In this document: positions 16,340-26,315 of the stretch, in pieces | Position numbering within the stretch: the first letter of the stretch is position 1 | How the letters are laid out: each line of letters starts with the position of its first letter | Origin: a bacterium | GTDB taxonomy: Bacteria; Patescibacteriota; Saccharimonadia; Saccharimonadales; UBA4665 | Length of the DNA: 34,527 nt | Direction of reading: 5' to 3' | Assembly (NCBI GenBank): GCA_010027485.1 | Contig: RGVC01000002.1 | Location: forward strand, 1-34,527 | Notes under the pieces: model-generated | What the model saw: only the letters and a program-made list of their open reading frames with translations | Databases searched by the model: none | Told to the model about the DNA's origin: nothing | Made by a program: the position numbers and the translations under genes

Positions 16340-17554
16340 TTACCTTCCACCAAAACCAGATTGATTGGCTAGGCCGTATATTGGAAGTAGGATTGCTGCG
16401 ACAAGTATAAAAGCCATAATGCCCATTACAATCATCATAACGGGCTCAATTATGGTGCTGATGGTTTTAACTTCGTTATCTACTTCTTTTTCGTAGTAAT
16501 CGGCTACTTTGCCCATCATTTGTTCCATAGCACCGGATTGCTCGCCAATTTTTATCATTTGCGGAACAAGATCTAAGAATTCAGGTTTGTTTTCAATGGA
16601 CTCGGACAATGATTTGCCACCCTTTACCTGCACAATTGCTTGCTTTAATGTGGCTTCAATATGCACATTGTCTATTGATTCGGCGGCTATTTGAAGCATT
16701 TGCACCAGTGGCACGCCACTAGAAATTAATGTTGATCCAGTGCGCGCAAAACGGGCCATGTATAGTTTCATAAACAGTGGCGCAATTGGCCAAGCACGCA
16801 TTTTTACACGATCAAATACTGCCTTGCCAGGACCGGATTTGATCCACCTGAAGCCTGAAACACCAAAGATAACGACAAGTATAATAACCAAGTACCAGAA
16901 ATGGGTTATGAAGTGCGATACAGCAAGTAACAGTCTAGTAACAAATGGCAAAGAAGCACCTGGAATACCACTGTAGATATTCTGCACTTGCGGCAACACC
17001 TTGACCACCATGAATGTGCCCACGCCGGCCATTACTAGAAGCACAATTAATGGATAAATCATGGCTCCACGCACCTTAGATTTCACATCAGCATCTTTTT
17101 CTTGTTGGTTAGCAAGACGCTCTAAGCCTTTATCTAGTGTGCCTGATGTTTCGCTGGCTTCAACTAGGCTCACGAATATCTTATCGAATATTTTAGGGTG
17201 TTTGGCTAAAGACTCGCTAAAAGATTTACCAGCTTCAACATCGGATATGACTTGTTTAATTACTTCTTCGAAAGCTTTGTTTTTAAGCTTGTCGGCAATA
17301 CTGCGTAGACTTTGCACTAAGGGCAAGCCGGCATTAATGAGGGTAGCTAGTTGCCTGCTAAACAGTATCTTGTCTTTAGTCTTAATGCGTGTTCCACCAA
17401 AAAGCTTGTTGTTGGTTTTTTCTTGTATTGTAATTGGAATTAAACCTTGTTTTTGAACAAGTTTGGTGGCTTCTTTTTCGTTGTTGGCCTGCACCAATCC
17501 TTTTATTTTTTTTCCAGTTTTGGTGTTTTGTGCCTGGTAGGTAAACGTCAGCAT
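16340..17554 (-). CDS. pilC: type IV pilus inner-membrane platform protein
   Basis: Two GspF-like repeats (FSRQLATLINAGLPLVQSL; FARTGSTLISSGVPLVQML). Confidence 0.93.
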   Translation of the reverse strand: MLTFTYQAQNTKTGKKIKGLVQANNEKEATKLVQKQGLIPITIQEKTNNKLFGGTRIKTKDKILFSRQLATLINAGLPLVQSLRSIADKLKNKAFEEVIKQVISDVEAGKSFSESLAKHPKIFDKIFVSLVEASETSGTLDKGLERLANQQEKDADVKSKVRGAMIYPLIVLLVMAGVGTFMVVKVLPQVQNIYSGIPGASLPFVTRLLLAVSHFITHFWYLVIILVVIFGVSGFRWIKSGPGKAVFDRVKMRAWPIAPLFMKLYMARFARTGSTLISSGVPLVQMLQIAAESIDNVHIEATLKQAIVQVKGGKSLSESIENKPEFLDLVPQMIKIGEQSGAMEQMMGKVADYYEKEVDNEVKTISTIIEPVMMIVMGIMAFILVAAILLPIYGLANQSGFGGR

Positions 17555-17558
17555 TGGT

Positions 17559-18626
17559 TTAAGACCTCATCAAGCGTTTAAGCTCTTCTGTGTCCACTGC
17601 ATAATTTAAGGCTTCATCAAATGTAATTGTGCCTTGGTTTACTAAGCCAGCAAGCTCTTTGTCCATAGATTGCATACCAAATTCTGAGCCAGTTTGGATG
17701 ACTGCCTCTAGCTGATGAGTTTTGCCTTCCCTGACTATGTTTCTTACGGCTGGTGTTGAAATAAGTATTTCTGATGCAGCGACCCGTCCACCGTTTATAG
17801 ACGGAATAAGCCGCTGGGAAACTACGGCCATTAGTATATTAGCGAGCTGAGCTCGAATTTGAGGTTGCTGGTGTGGCGGGAACACATCTATCATGCGGTC
17901 GATTGTTTGTGAGGCGCTATTAGTATGCAGGGTAGCAAATACTAAGTGTCCAGTTTCGGCTATAGTAATGGCGCTAGCAATGGTTTCTAGATCGCGCATC
18001 TCGCCAATTAGCACTACATCTGGATCTTGGCGCAGAGAGCTCCTAAGCGCCGCTGAAAATGAGTAGGTATCATAGTGCACTTCCCTTTGAACAATAATAG
18101 ATTTAGCTGATTTATGAGTGTATTCAATAGGATCTTCGATAGTAATTATATGCTTGCTTTGTTCTTGGTTTATTTTGTTTATAAGAGCAGCAAGCGAGGT
18201 AGACTTACCTGAACCTGTTGGGCCGGTAAATAGTACTAGGCCTCTAGGGTAATCAACCATTTTATTGACTATTGCTGGCAAGCCGAGCTGTTCAATTGAC
18301 ATAATCTGACTAGGTATGAGTCTTAGAGCTGCTGCTAAGTTGCCACGTTCATGAAAAGCATTAACTCTAAATCGGCCAATATCACCGTAGGCAAAACTAA
18401 AATCAAATTCTTTGTCTTTTAATAAGATTTGCTTTTGGTCTTCATCTAAAATAGCAAATACTAGAGCCTCGATTGCCGACTCATCCAAAACTTCTGCACC
18501 GTTTACGGGCGCCAGTGTACCATCCACTCTAAGCATCGGTGGCAAGCCCACCTGCAAGTGAATATCAGAACCTTTTCTTTTTATTACTTCTTCGAGTAAC
18601 AGTTCTATTTTTGGTTGAGATTGCAT
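17559..18626 (-). CDS. pilT: type IV pilus retraction ATPase
   Basis: GPTGSGKSTSLAALI, LRQDPDVVLIGEMRD, AETGHLVFATLHTNSASQTIDRMIDVFPPHQQ. Confidence 0.95.
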   Translation of the reverse strand: MQSQPKIELLLEEVIKRKGSDIHLQVGLPPMLRVDGTLAPVNGAEVLDESAIEALVFAILDEDQKQILLKDKEFDFSFAYGDIGRFRVNAFHERGNLAAALRLIPSQIMSIEQLGLPAIVNKMVDYPRGLVLFTGPTGSGKSTSLAALINKINQEQSKHIITIEDPIEYTHKSAKSIIVQREVHYDTYSFSAALRSSLRQDPDVVLIGEMRDLETIASAITIAETGHLVFATLHTNSASQTIDRMIDVFPPHQQPQIRAQLANILMAVVSQRLIPSINGGRVAASEILISTPAVRNIVREGKTHQLEAVIQTGSEFGMQSMDKELAGLVNQGTITFDEALNYAVDTEELKRLMRS

Positions 18627-18645
18627 TTTTTATGCCCTACCCTTT

Positions 18646-20448
18646 TTATGCATTATCTATCGCTGCCACTCGGTTAATTTCTTCGATGGTCGTTCGTCCA
18701 TCCAGCGCTTTTAGGTATCCGTCTTGGCGCATGTTTACCATACCCTCAACTTCTGCTACGGCCGCTATTTCGGCACTAGTAGCTTTTCGCAGAATCAATT
18801 TTTGAATTGTATCTGTTATCTCGAATACTTCGTATAGTCCAAGACGACCCTTAAAGCCACCTGGAGTATCGGGTGTATCTTGACCCTTATATAAAGTATA
18901 AGCGGTTTGGCTAGCAAGTGGCAAGGTTTTATAGCCTAAATCTTCTGAAACCGCAGGTACCTTATCTGGTGCCTTCGGCAACAATTTACCAACCGTTGCC
19001 TGAATGGCGCCTGTTTCGGCTGGCGATGAAGCGTATTTTACTTTCATACTTTCATCTATTTTACGCACCAAACGCTGTCCTATAACTGTATGGACTGTAC
19101 TAGCAATCAAAAACGGCTCGATGCCCATTTCTAGTAAACGAGGCAAAATACCAGCCGCACTGTTGGTGTGCAGGGTGGCGAAAACAAGGTGACCGGTAAG
19201 AGCTGCTTCCACTGCTAGCTGAGCGGTTTCTTTGTCGCGAATTTCTCCAACCATCACAACGTCGGGATCTTGGCGAAGAATACTTCTAAGTCCTGTAGAG
19301 AATGTAAGTCCAACTTCTGTGTTTACCTGAATCTGGTTGATACCTTCCATTTTGTATTCCACTGGATCTTCAAGCGTGACGATGTTTATGCCGTCTCCCA
19401 TAATTTCCTGAATAAGCGCATACATGGTGGTTGACTTTCCGGAGCCTGTTGGGCCACTGGTAAGTACCATGCCGTTTGGCCTGCCTAGGCCTTTTCGAAT
19501 CATTCTTAGCGACCGGCCAGCGTAACCCATATCTTCTAGCTTTAAAGTTGTGCCAGACTTATCTAGTAAACGAATCACCACCTGCTCACCCCAAACAATT
19601 GGCGCAATTGCAATACGAAGATCGATACTCTTACCGTCCACTAAAACACTAAAGCTACCGTCTTGAGGGATGCGGTGCTCATCGATTTTTAAGTTAGACA
19701 TGATTTTAATTCTAGATATTAGGGCTGGTTCGATAGTTTTCGGCAGGCGCATAATTTCTCTTAATATTCCATCAATACGACAACGAATTTTGACTTCTTT
19801 TTCGATTGGTTCTATGTGAATATCACTGGCGCGGTTATGTGCGGCGTATTCCAAAATGGCCGTTAAGGCCTTAGAGATCGGTGAATCGGCAACGATTGTT
19901 TTAATTTCGGAGGCTGAATCTTTTTTACCAGATTTTTTCCCTGCTTTTTCCTGTGCAGACCTAGACTTTTCTTCTCCGTCCATAGCGCTAGATAAATCAG
20001 TGTTTATGTTGGACTGGTACTGTTGCATTACATGGCGTATGCCCGCTTCGCTTGCCACATACACTTTTAGCGGTCTACCAATACGATTACTCAAGAAATC
20101 CACCGCCTGAACATTGTCGGCGTCGAGCATAGCCACTACTAGCCTGCTTTGCATCTCACCCAAAGGTACTGCCATGTATCTTTCTGCAATATCGATAGGT
20201 AGAAGTGTGAGGATTTTAGGGTCCACCTTGGCATTTGTAAGGTTCACATAAGGCACCCCGGTAATAGATGAGTTAGCTTTTACTAATTGTTCTTCTGTGA
20301 TGTATTTTTGCTTTATTAAAAACCCAATTAGCGGTTGCTTAGCCTTATCTGATTCGGTCTTAGCCTGCTGCATTTTTTCGGCTGTTAGCATGCCCTCCTT
20401 AACAAGAGACTCTTCTATTTTGAGTGCTTGTGTAGCTGGCTCAGCCAT
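18646..20448 (-). CDS. pilB: type IV pilus assembly ATPase
   Basis: GspE N-domain, GPTGSGKSTTMYALI, LRQDPDVVMVGEIRD, ALTGHLVFATLHTNSA. Confidence 0.95.
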   Translation of the reverse strand: MAEPATQALKIEESLVKEGMLTAEKMQQAKTESDKAKQPLIGFLIKQKYITEEQLVKANSSITGVPYVNLTNAKVDPKILTLLPIDIAERYMAVPLGEMQSRLVVAMLDADNVQAVDFLSNRIGRPLKVYVASEAGIRHVMQQYQSNINTDLSSAMDGEEKSRSAQEKAGKKSGKKDSASEIKTIVADSPISKALTAILEYAAHNRASDIHIEPIEKEVKIRCRIDGILREIMRLPKTIEPALISRIKIMSNLKIDEHRIPQDGSFSVLVDGKSIDLRIAIAPIVWGEQVVIRLLDKSGTTLKLEDMGYAGRSLRMIRKGLGRPNGMVLTSGPTGSGKSTTMYALIQEIMGDGINIVTLEDPVEYKMEGINQIQVNTEVGLTFSTGLRSILRQDPDVVMVGEIRDKETAQLAVEAALTGHLVFATLHTNSAAGILPRLLEMGIEPFLIASTVHTVIGQRLVRKIDESMKVKYASSPAETGAIQATVGKLLPKAPDKVPAVSEDLGYKTLPLASQTAYTLYKGQDTPDTPGGFKGRLGLYEVFEITDTIQKLILRKATSAEIAAVAEVEGMVNMRQDGYLKALDGRTTIEEINRVAAIDNA

Positions 20449-20453
20449 CTTAA

Positions 20454-20705
20454 CTATCTCCCAGGAGAATTAAAAGGATCAGTGTTAGAATTTTGTCCGA
20501 TAACAATTATTCTGGTTGGGTCAAAAGCTGATGAGTTATAAAAACGCTTGTCTGGCTGCTGAAATGTAGAAGTAATTTGCGGAACCACCTCTACTTGACT
20601 CTGTCTGTCCTTGGGTGTTACGAACACATAATTAGAAATTATGAACGAGAATATTCCACTGACCACTACAATTACTGCGATTACGGCTATGTCTTTTTGC
20701 TTCAT
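20454..20705 (-). CDS. small single-TM protein of the pilus operon
   Basis: N-terminal TM, located between pilO and pilB. Confidence 0.6.
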   Translation of the reverse strand: MKQKDIAVIAVIVVVSGIFSFIISNYVFVTPKDRQSQVEVVPQITSTFQQPDKRFYNSSAFDPTRIIVIGQNSNTDPFNSPGR

Positions 20706-21373
20706 TTCACCACCTTTTTCTCTATCTTGAATTCTTTGGCTGGCTGGTAGTAAGTATGTGCAGTAAACGTAATAGTCATATTACTAGAAGAACCGCTAAC
20801 ATTTACTTGGTCTATAACCATTGGTCGGATTGATTTTTCTAAGCTATCAAATAGGCCTTGCGCCGCACTATAGTTGGTGGTGACTGTAAAGCCGAATGGC
20901 ACCTTAATAGCAGTTGGAGCTCCGCTACTTGCTGTATTTTGAGCATTGGGATCATCTACACCAGACACACTTGTAAAGTTTATGTTGCGGTCTTTTAAAA
21001 TTTTCTCAACAGATGAGGTAAGAGCCGGAAAATCGTAAACACTCGGCAACGAATTAAGAACGATTTTGGCATTATTGCCATCATTATCTCCAGTGCCCTT
21101 TTGGCTCCCGCCGATTACATTAGGGTCGGCATTATTAAATTTATTGTAGGAATTCTGCAGAGTGTTATAGGCAGCTACATTGGCATCTAGTTGTTTTTTG
21201 GCACTTTCTTTGGCAACAGCAACATGAGATTGATATTTGTTTTGACTGATTAATGCGTTGGAAGCCACTAAACAGAAAATTACTATAAATGAAGCAGCGC
21301 CAACTATGCCGACCATACGTGCATTGGTTTTGGATAGCTGGGCAGCTTTTTTAGATAATGAGCTTTCGGCCAT
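20702..21373 (-). CDS. pilO: PilO-like pilus alignment protein
   Basis: N-terminal TM, coiled coil, position after pilN. Confidence 0.75.
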   Translation of the reverse strand: MAESSLSKKAAQLSKTNARMVGIVGAASFIVIFCLVASNALISQNKYQSHVAVAKESAKKQLDANVAAYNTLQNSYNKFNNADPNVIGGSQKGTGDNDGNNAKIVLNSLPSVYDFPALTSSVEKILKDRNINFTSVSGVDDPNAQNTASSGAPTAIKVPFGFTVTTNYSAAQGLFDSLEKSIRPMVIDQVNVSGSSSNMTITFTAHTYYQPAKEFKIEKKVVK

Positions 21374-22054
21374 TTAGTTACCCTCCTGTTTTGGTGCGTC
21401 TTTAAATACCTGCGTGGGTTGTTCGGTAGATGATCTGGTAGAGGTCTGATTAGGTACACTTAGCAATATAGTCTTGTTGATATCGAATATTACAGGGTCA
21501 TATTGAAAACCAACAGAATAGGTTGCGCCTCCCTGACCGCTCACGGCATAAGAGCTTAGCACTACACCGCTAAAAGCTTTGGCGCTGGTCTTGCTTTTTT
21601 CTATTTTATATTGAGTAAATTTTAGAGTATCAACATACTTATTAACGCTACTTAGCGTTGGTGCGGTTCCTGTGATTGTAATTTTATGAGTATTAAAATC
21701 AACAGTAAAATTAGTAATGGATACATCCGATGGTGTAGTTTGAATCAAATAATTAAACAGTCTAGACGCTGCGGGCTTTGAAGCGTGTAAGGCGGTCAGG
21801 CTATTTAGCTGGTTTTGAACGGTAAGAATTTTTTTAAGCTGTGAATCTTTTTGTATTTGTGCGGTTGTTTTTGCAATGTCTTGGTTTAAGTCGTTAATAT
21901 GTTTTTTTTGAATTTGACTCAAAGAAAACAGCGTTACAACTAATGCTATTGCTGCCGCACTAGCCAATAAAGAAGCCACAATAATTATGCGTTGAACACG
22001 ACTGGCTTTGACTAGTTCTTGTTTTACATCTGGTAATAGATTTAGCTCGATCAT
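21374..22054 (-). CDS. pilN: PilN-like pilus alignment protein
   Basis: MIELNLLPDVKQEL start, TM, position after pilM. Confidence 0.85.
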   Translation of the reverse strand: MIELNLLPDVKQELVKASRVQRIIIVASLLASAAAIALVVTLFSLSQIQKKHINDLNQDIAKTTAQIQKDSQLKKILTVQNQLNSLTALHASKPAASRLFNYLIQTTPSDVSITNFTVDFNTHKITITGTAPTLSSVNKYVDTLKFTQYKIEKSKTSAKAFSGVVLSSYAVSGQGGATYSVGFQYDPVIFDINKTILLSVPNQTSTRSSTEQPTQVFKDAPKQEGN

Positions 22055-23091
22055 GCTTTACGCTCCGCTAAGCCGACTGCAACTGCAAACTGATTAGATA
22101 ATGCTAGTAACTCATTTTGCCTGGACTGGCTGTATGCTACATTTCGCCAGGAATTGCCTATTTCTATGTTCATGCCAAATTTATTCGCCAAGTACAGCGG
22201 AAACTCAGGAATCACAGATGCGCCACCTGTAACAATTATGTTACTAACCTTCTCGCCAGCATATCTAGTCTGATAAAACTTTATAGACTTTTCAATCTCG
22301 GTGCACAGACTGTCAATGGTCTGCACTATGGAGTTTACAACTTGACCTTCCAGCTTGGCTTTGGTCATTCCAAACTTGAACACGAATTGTTCTGCCTGCT
22401 TTTGGTCGACATTTAAATTATCCATTGCTGATTTCACTATCGATTCCACTCCAGTTGGTATACTGCGTGTCAAAAATGGTATACCGCCTTTTATTATTAC
22501 TAAATCGGCAGATCTGCGTCCAATATCTATTATGATATGCGGGGTGGCATCTTGAGGCGTCAATGCTCTGGCCATTGCTAAATTATCTGGTTCAAAAGCC
22601 ACCACATTTAACCCGATTGCTTCTAGCATATCCAAACGATCTTCAACATATTTATTGGGAATACTAGTTAAAATAATTGATTGTTTAGTTTTGTCGGTTG
22701 GCGAATCACCAATCACTGCCCAGTCAATTTTTGACTCATCAATAGGCGTAGGAATCAAAGAATCTGCTTGTAATTTGATGGAGTTAGCTAGCTCTTTAGG
22801 TGGTAGCCTGTCGACATCGGCAATAGTAGTAAATACCCTATTAGATGGAATGCCTACTGCGACATTTTTGGTGCTTAAGACTGTTTTAGAGACTAATTGC
22901 TGTATAATTCCAGCCAGTTTTGCCCTATCAGACGCTGAATCACTCATGGAAATACGGCTATCTATTGGTACGTAAGAATATTTAACTAAAGTCTTGGACG
23001 CGCCAGAGCCACGCAACTGGACAAGTCTAATAGCACTAGAGCCAATGTCTAGTCCGAAAAAGTCTTCACTAACAGATAATAACGGGCTCAT
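22051..23091 (-). CDS. pilM: type IV pilus assembly actin-like ATPase
   Basis: FFGLDIGSSAIRLVQL, IIDIGRRSADLVI, IIVTGGASVIPEF. Confidence 0.93.
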   Translation of the reverse strand: MSPLLSVSEDFFGLDIGSSAIRLVQLRGSGASKTLVKYSYVPIDSRISMSDSASDRAKLAGIIQQLVSKTVLSTKNVAVGIPSNRVFTTIADVDRLPPKELANSIKLQADSLIPTPIDESKIDWAVIGDSPTDKTKQSIILTSIPNKYVEDRLDMLEAIGLNVVAFEPDNLAMARALTPQDATPHIIIDIGRRSADLVIIKGGIPFLTRSIPTGVESIVKSAMDNLNVDQKQAEQFVFKFGMTKAKLEGQVVNSIVQTIDSLCTEIEKSIKFYQTRYAGEKVSNIIVTGGASVIPEFPLYLANKFGMNIEIGNSWRNVAYSQSRQNELLALSNQFAVAVGLAERKA

Positions 23092-23103
23092 AATCTATCC
23101 TCG

Positions 23104-23112
23104 ATTATAGCA
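23104..23112 (-). promoter_or_regulatory. extended -10 (TGCTATAAT) of the pilM operon
   Basis: TGCTATAAT about 12 nt upstream of the pilM ATG. Confidence 0.5.
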
Positions 23113-23217
23113 TAAGCGTTATCTTTCATTCTGCTGTATGTGCCTGCTGTTTTTGCTTTCAAGTTTTATCCCACCATTCTCAACTTAGCACCCCAGAGGG
23201 CTAATGCTTATATTTTA

Positions 23218-26200
23218 TCACAGTATTGGAGGCATATTCTTTATTAGATTATAAGGATTCTTGGTTGTGTTTTCATTTCCAGTATTAGTTCCATTGATGT
23301 ATATTTCTGGACTTTTTACAAACACTTCTGCAGCACAATTAGTATACTCCTTAACTGTTCCTGAATTATTATTGCATGAGGCTGGGTTAGAGTCATTAAT
23401 ATCTCCAAGCGTCCTTAGCAGGTTGATTTTATTGGCTATGAATGAACCATATACAAGTAACTGCTTATTACATTCAAAGAGTGAAAGTATTGGTTTCTTT
23501 GAACTATTAACGCAGGTAAAAATAGCATTGTTAGCAACGTAGGTTCCATCGAGTCTAGTGACATTTTGGTCAATGTATATGTTGCCTGTAGCCCTGATTA
23601 CCAATGAGGGGATACTGACACTATCAGACCATGAGCTATCACTGGCGTATTTGATATTGTTTTTTATATATATGTTTCCGTCTACATTTACCACTATGCG
23701 TTTGCCTACGGCAATTGTTTGCGCTCCTGAATTGCCAATGGTTACATCGCTTTTATAATTCTTAACTCCGGTATTAGTCAAGGCATCGCTATCTGCGTAT
23801 ATTATGGTACTGTCTGCAACACTTACTGGGCTTCGTGCACAATTTGTTTTAAATAAGCCCCCAAGTTTCGGACTAGTACTATCTACGGTAGTGTTAGTGT
23901 TAGTATTTGCAAAGGATAGACCCGCAGGACCATAGGTTGAGCCAATTGAACTTGCAAAACCTACTATTGGATTATTTGATATTGAAGCCAGTGTTGTTCC
24001 TGACCCATTAGCAGCACCGCTATTGTTATAGTATCCTGACAATAAACCAAGATTGCATCCTGCCATCACACTTCCATTAATAGCTTGAAAAAAAGGATAC
24101 TTACTTGTGGTCGTTGTAGTGGGATCTGGTGGTGGATTTGCTGCCACTACTGAACATACTGCATTACTAGAATAAGTACTACCGTCACCATATTGTAAAC
24201 TACCAGCAAATATTTTTTCACAAACCTTATCGCCTACCTTGTAGCCATTTGCTGTGGTTGGCTTAAACACATCATTGACATTATTAGGATTATAACCATT
24301 TGACCGGACATTATCGGCAGGTAGCAATGCTTGTTTTTGGCCGCTCAGGGTCACATCGACAACGGATATACCCAGTGCTGATGAACCTTTTTCATTGGCG
24401 TCAACCTGACTAGGAGTTGTAGTGCTTTTAGTTACTTTATACCTTCTGACAATGAATTTATAATCAATCGGGTATGGCGAAGCATTCTTTACGGAGTGTG
24501 TAAAAGTTATATTATTGTTTAGTTTAACTGAATTTGGCGTGACCGAAGTTCTAGTCTCTACCTTGGGTATACGACGGTAATAGAAGTATATATTTGTCCA
24601 CTTATTGTTGTTTAGGTTGCCTTCCTGCCAACTAGGAAAACCCTCGGGCAATTTATCATTCAGTGGAGGCGTGTCTGATGAAGCCGAGTTATTATAGTCT
24701 GTTTTTACCATAACGCCATCATTTGCAATAGCGCCTGCTTTAGTGCCATATCCATGAGATTTAGGGAAGATTTTGTCTTCCACTACCTTACCTCCTTGTT
24801 TAAAAGCAGTAGGATTCATATACCTGTAATAATACTTTTTTGTGGGGCTTACCGGCTGCCAAATGCTGGGAGCAGGATGGCCCACAACGCTCCATGTTGG
24901 CTCAAAACTATAGCATGTATCGTAGTAGTATATTCCGTCCGCACTACTATCGGTTGTATAAGTGTAACTTTTATATTGATTAAGAGTTTTAGGCATTTGA
25001 CCTTTGAAGTTTATTACACAATTAACAGCTGTTTTAAAATATTTTACAGTATTATCGTTATTGTCAACGGTTAGTTTTGTACCGCCTATAGATTTGCCGG
25101 TATTTATGTCTACCGAGACTAGATTAAATTTAATTCTATGCGCTGGACAATCAATTTGTTCTGCACTAACATTCTTGAAGAGAACATTTTCAATTATTCC
25201 ACTACGGCTTTCCTTATTGCTTAACATCATTGGTTTGCTGCTAGAAAATTCTTTGTAATTTTTAGGTAGATATTTTTTTTTGTAAAAACCTAAAGCCTCA
25301 TTCCATGAATTAAACTTAGCGTTATTGATACTTTCCAGTCGAACGATCATTAAATTTCCAGTTTTAGAAGCAAATATTGGCGTGGTGTCACCTTTATTCT
25401 TTAGTTTTTTGATTTGTTCGTCGGTGTTGTACCATTTTTTTGGTTTATAGCTCATGAATGATCCGCTGTCCAAATCGTTGAAGTATTGTTGGTCTACCTG
25501 ATAGCCTTCTTTATAATCTACAGTTGTTACTGGGCCGTTATAAAATTTGCCCAGTTCATCAGTGTTAGAACTTCTACTGCCTTCTCCGAAATACTGTACA
25601 TCAACCTTTTTAGATATTGATTCTTTACTAATATTCTGTTTAACTAATCGTTCCAATTTCTGCATTCTACTTTGAGCATCATTTAGTAATCTAGGCTTAT
25701 CCGAATCATTAGCCTGTAAGTAAAACGGCGTATCTAGGTTTAGTGCTACTATAAAAATATCTCTTCTAGTAATTAGATTTTTGTCTAGTTTATTTTGTAG
25801 GGCTTTATTTTCCTTAACTATCCTAAGTATTACACTAGAGCCAGCTAAATAATTTTTATATTCGCTCGGATCCATTTGTGATTTAAGGTCTGGGTCTATT
25901 GATACATACAAGTCGTCATTGCTTAAATTTAATTTATAGTTATTGAGCTCATTTTTTAGCGAAGCATTCAAAACTAGGTCGTCAACAGCCGCCTGCCTTG
26001 GCGACTTATCTTTCAGAGATATGTTGTTTTCTTTATTGTATAGTCTCAGTTCATTCTCATAATTATCTATTTGTTTCTTAGTTATTGTCTGATCACCGAT
26101 TTTAATGTCATCAGATGACTTAATATAAAAAATTTGGTACAAAAATATGCCAGTAATTGTTATAAGTATAAAAACAGATACAACTAATAGGGTTCTTTTC

Positions 26201-26268
26201 TTCCTCAGAAAAACGAGAAGCCTATTATTCGTATTGCTATCTGTTGCTTCCACGTCTGCCATAAGCAT
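23218..26268 (-). CDS. large membrane-anchored surface protein, candidate pilus-associated adhesin
   Basis: 1016 aa; N-terminal TM; SurA_N-like segment (IKIGDQTITKKQIDNY...QAAVDDLVLNASLKNELNNYKLNLSNDDL); long beta-rich, Thr/Asn-rich C-terminal part; next to pilM. Confidence 0.7.
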   Translation of the reverse strand: MLMADVEATDSNTNNRLLVFLRKKRTLLVVSVFILITITGIFLYQIFYIKSSDDIKIGDQTITKKQIDNYENELRLYNKENNISLKDKSPRQAAVDDLVLNASLKNELNNYKLNLSNDDLYVSIDPDLKSQMDPSEYKNYLAGSSVILRIVKENKALQNKLDKNLITRRDIFIVALNLDTPFYLQANDSDKPRLLNDAQSRMQKLERLVKQNISKESISKKVDVQYFGEGSRSSNTDELGKFYNGPVTTVDYKEGYQVDQQYFNDLDSGSFMSYKPKKWYNTDEQIKKLKNKGDTTPIFASKTGNLMIVRLESINNAKFNSWNEALGFYKKKYLPKNYKEFSSSKPMMLSNKESRSGIIENVLFKNVSAEQIDCPAHRIKFNLVSVDINTGKSIGGTKLTVDNNDNTVKYFKTAVNCVINFKGQMPKTLNQYKSYTYTTDSSADGIYYYDTCYSFEPTWSVVGHPAPSIWQPVSPTKKYYYRYMNPTAFKQGGKVVEDKIFPKSHGYGTKAGAIANDGVMVKTDYNNSASSDTPPLNDKLPEGFPSWQEGNLNNNKWTNIYFYYRRIPKVETRTSVTPNSVKLNNNITFTHSVKNASPYPIDYKFIVRRYKVTKSTTTPSQVDANEKGSSALGISVVDVTLSGQKQALLPADNVRSNGYNPNNVNDVFKPTTANGYKVGDKVCEKIFAGSLQYGDGSTYSSNAVCSVVAANPPPDPTTTTTSKYPFFQAINGSVMAGCNLGLLSGYYNNSGAANGSGTTLASISNNPIVGFASSIGSTYGPAGLSFANTNTNTTVDSTSPKLGGLFKTNCARSPVSVADSTIIYADSDALTNTGVKNYKSDVTIGNSGAQTIAVGKRIVVNVDGNIYIKNNIKYASDSSWSDSVSIPSLVIRATGNIYIDQNVTRLDGTYVANNAIFTCVNSSKKPILSLFECNKQLLVYGSFIANKINLLRTLGDINDSNPASCNNNSGTVKEYTNCAAEVFVKSPEIYINGTNTGNENTTKNPYNLIKNMPPIL

Positions 26269-26315
26269 AATGGTAGCATTTTAGGGGTGATAGGCGCAAG
26301 CGTTTTGGGGTGGGA

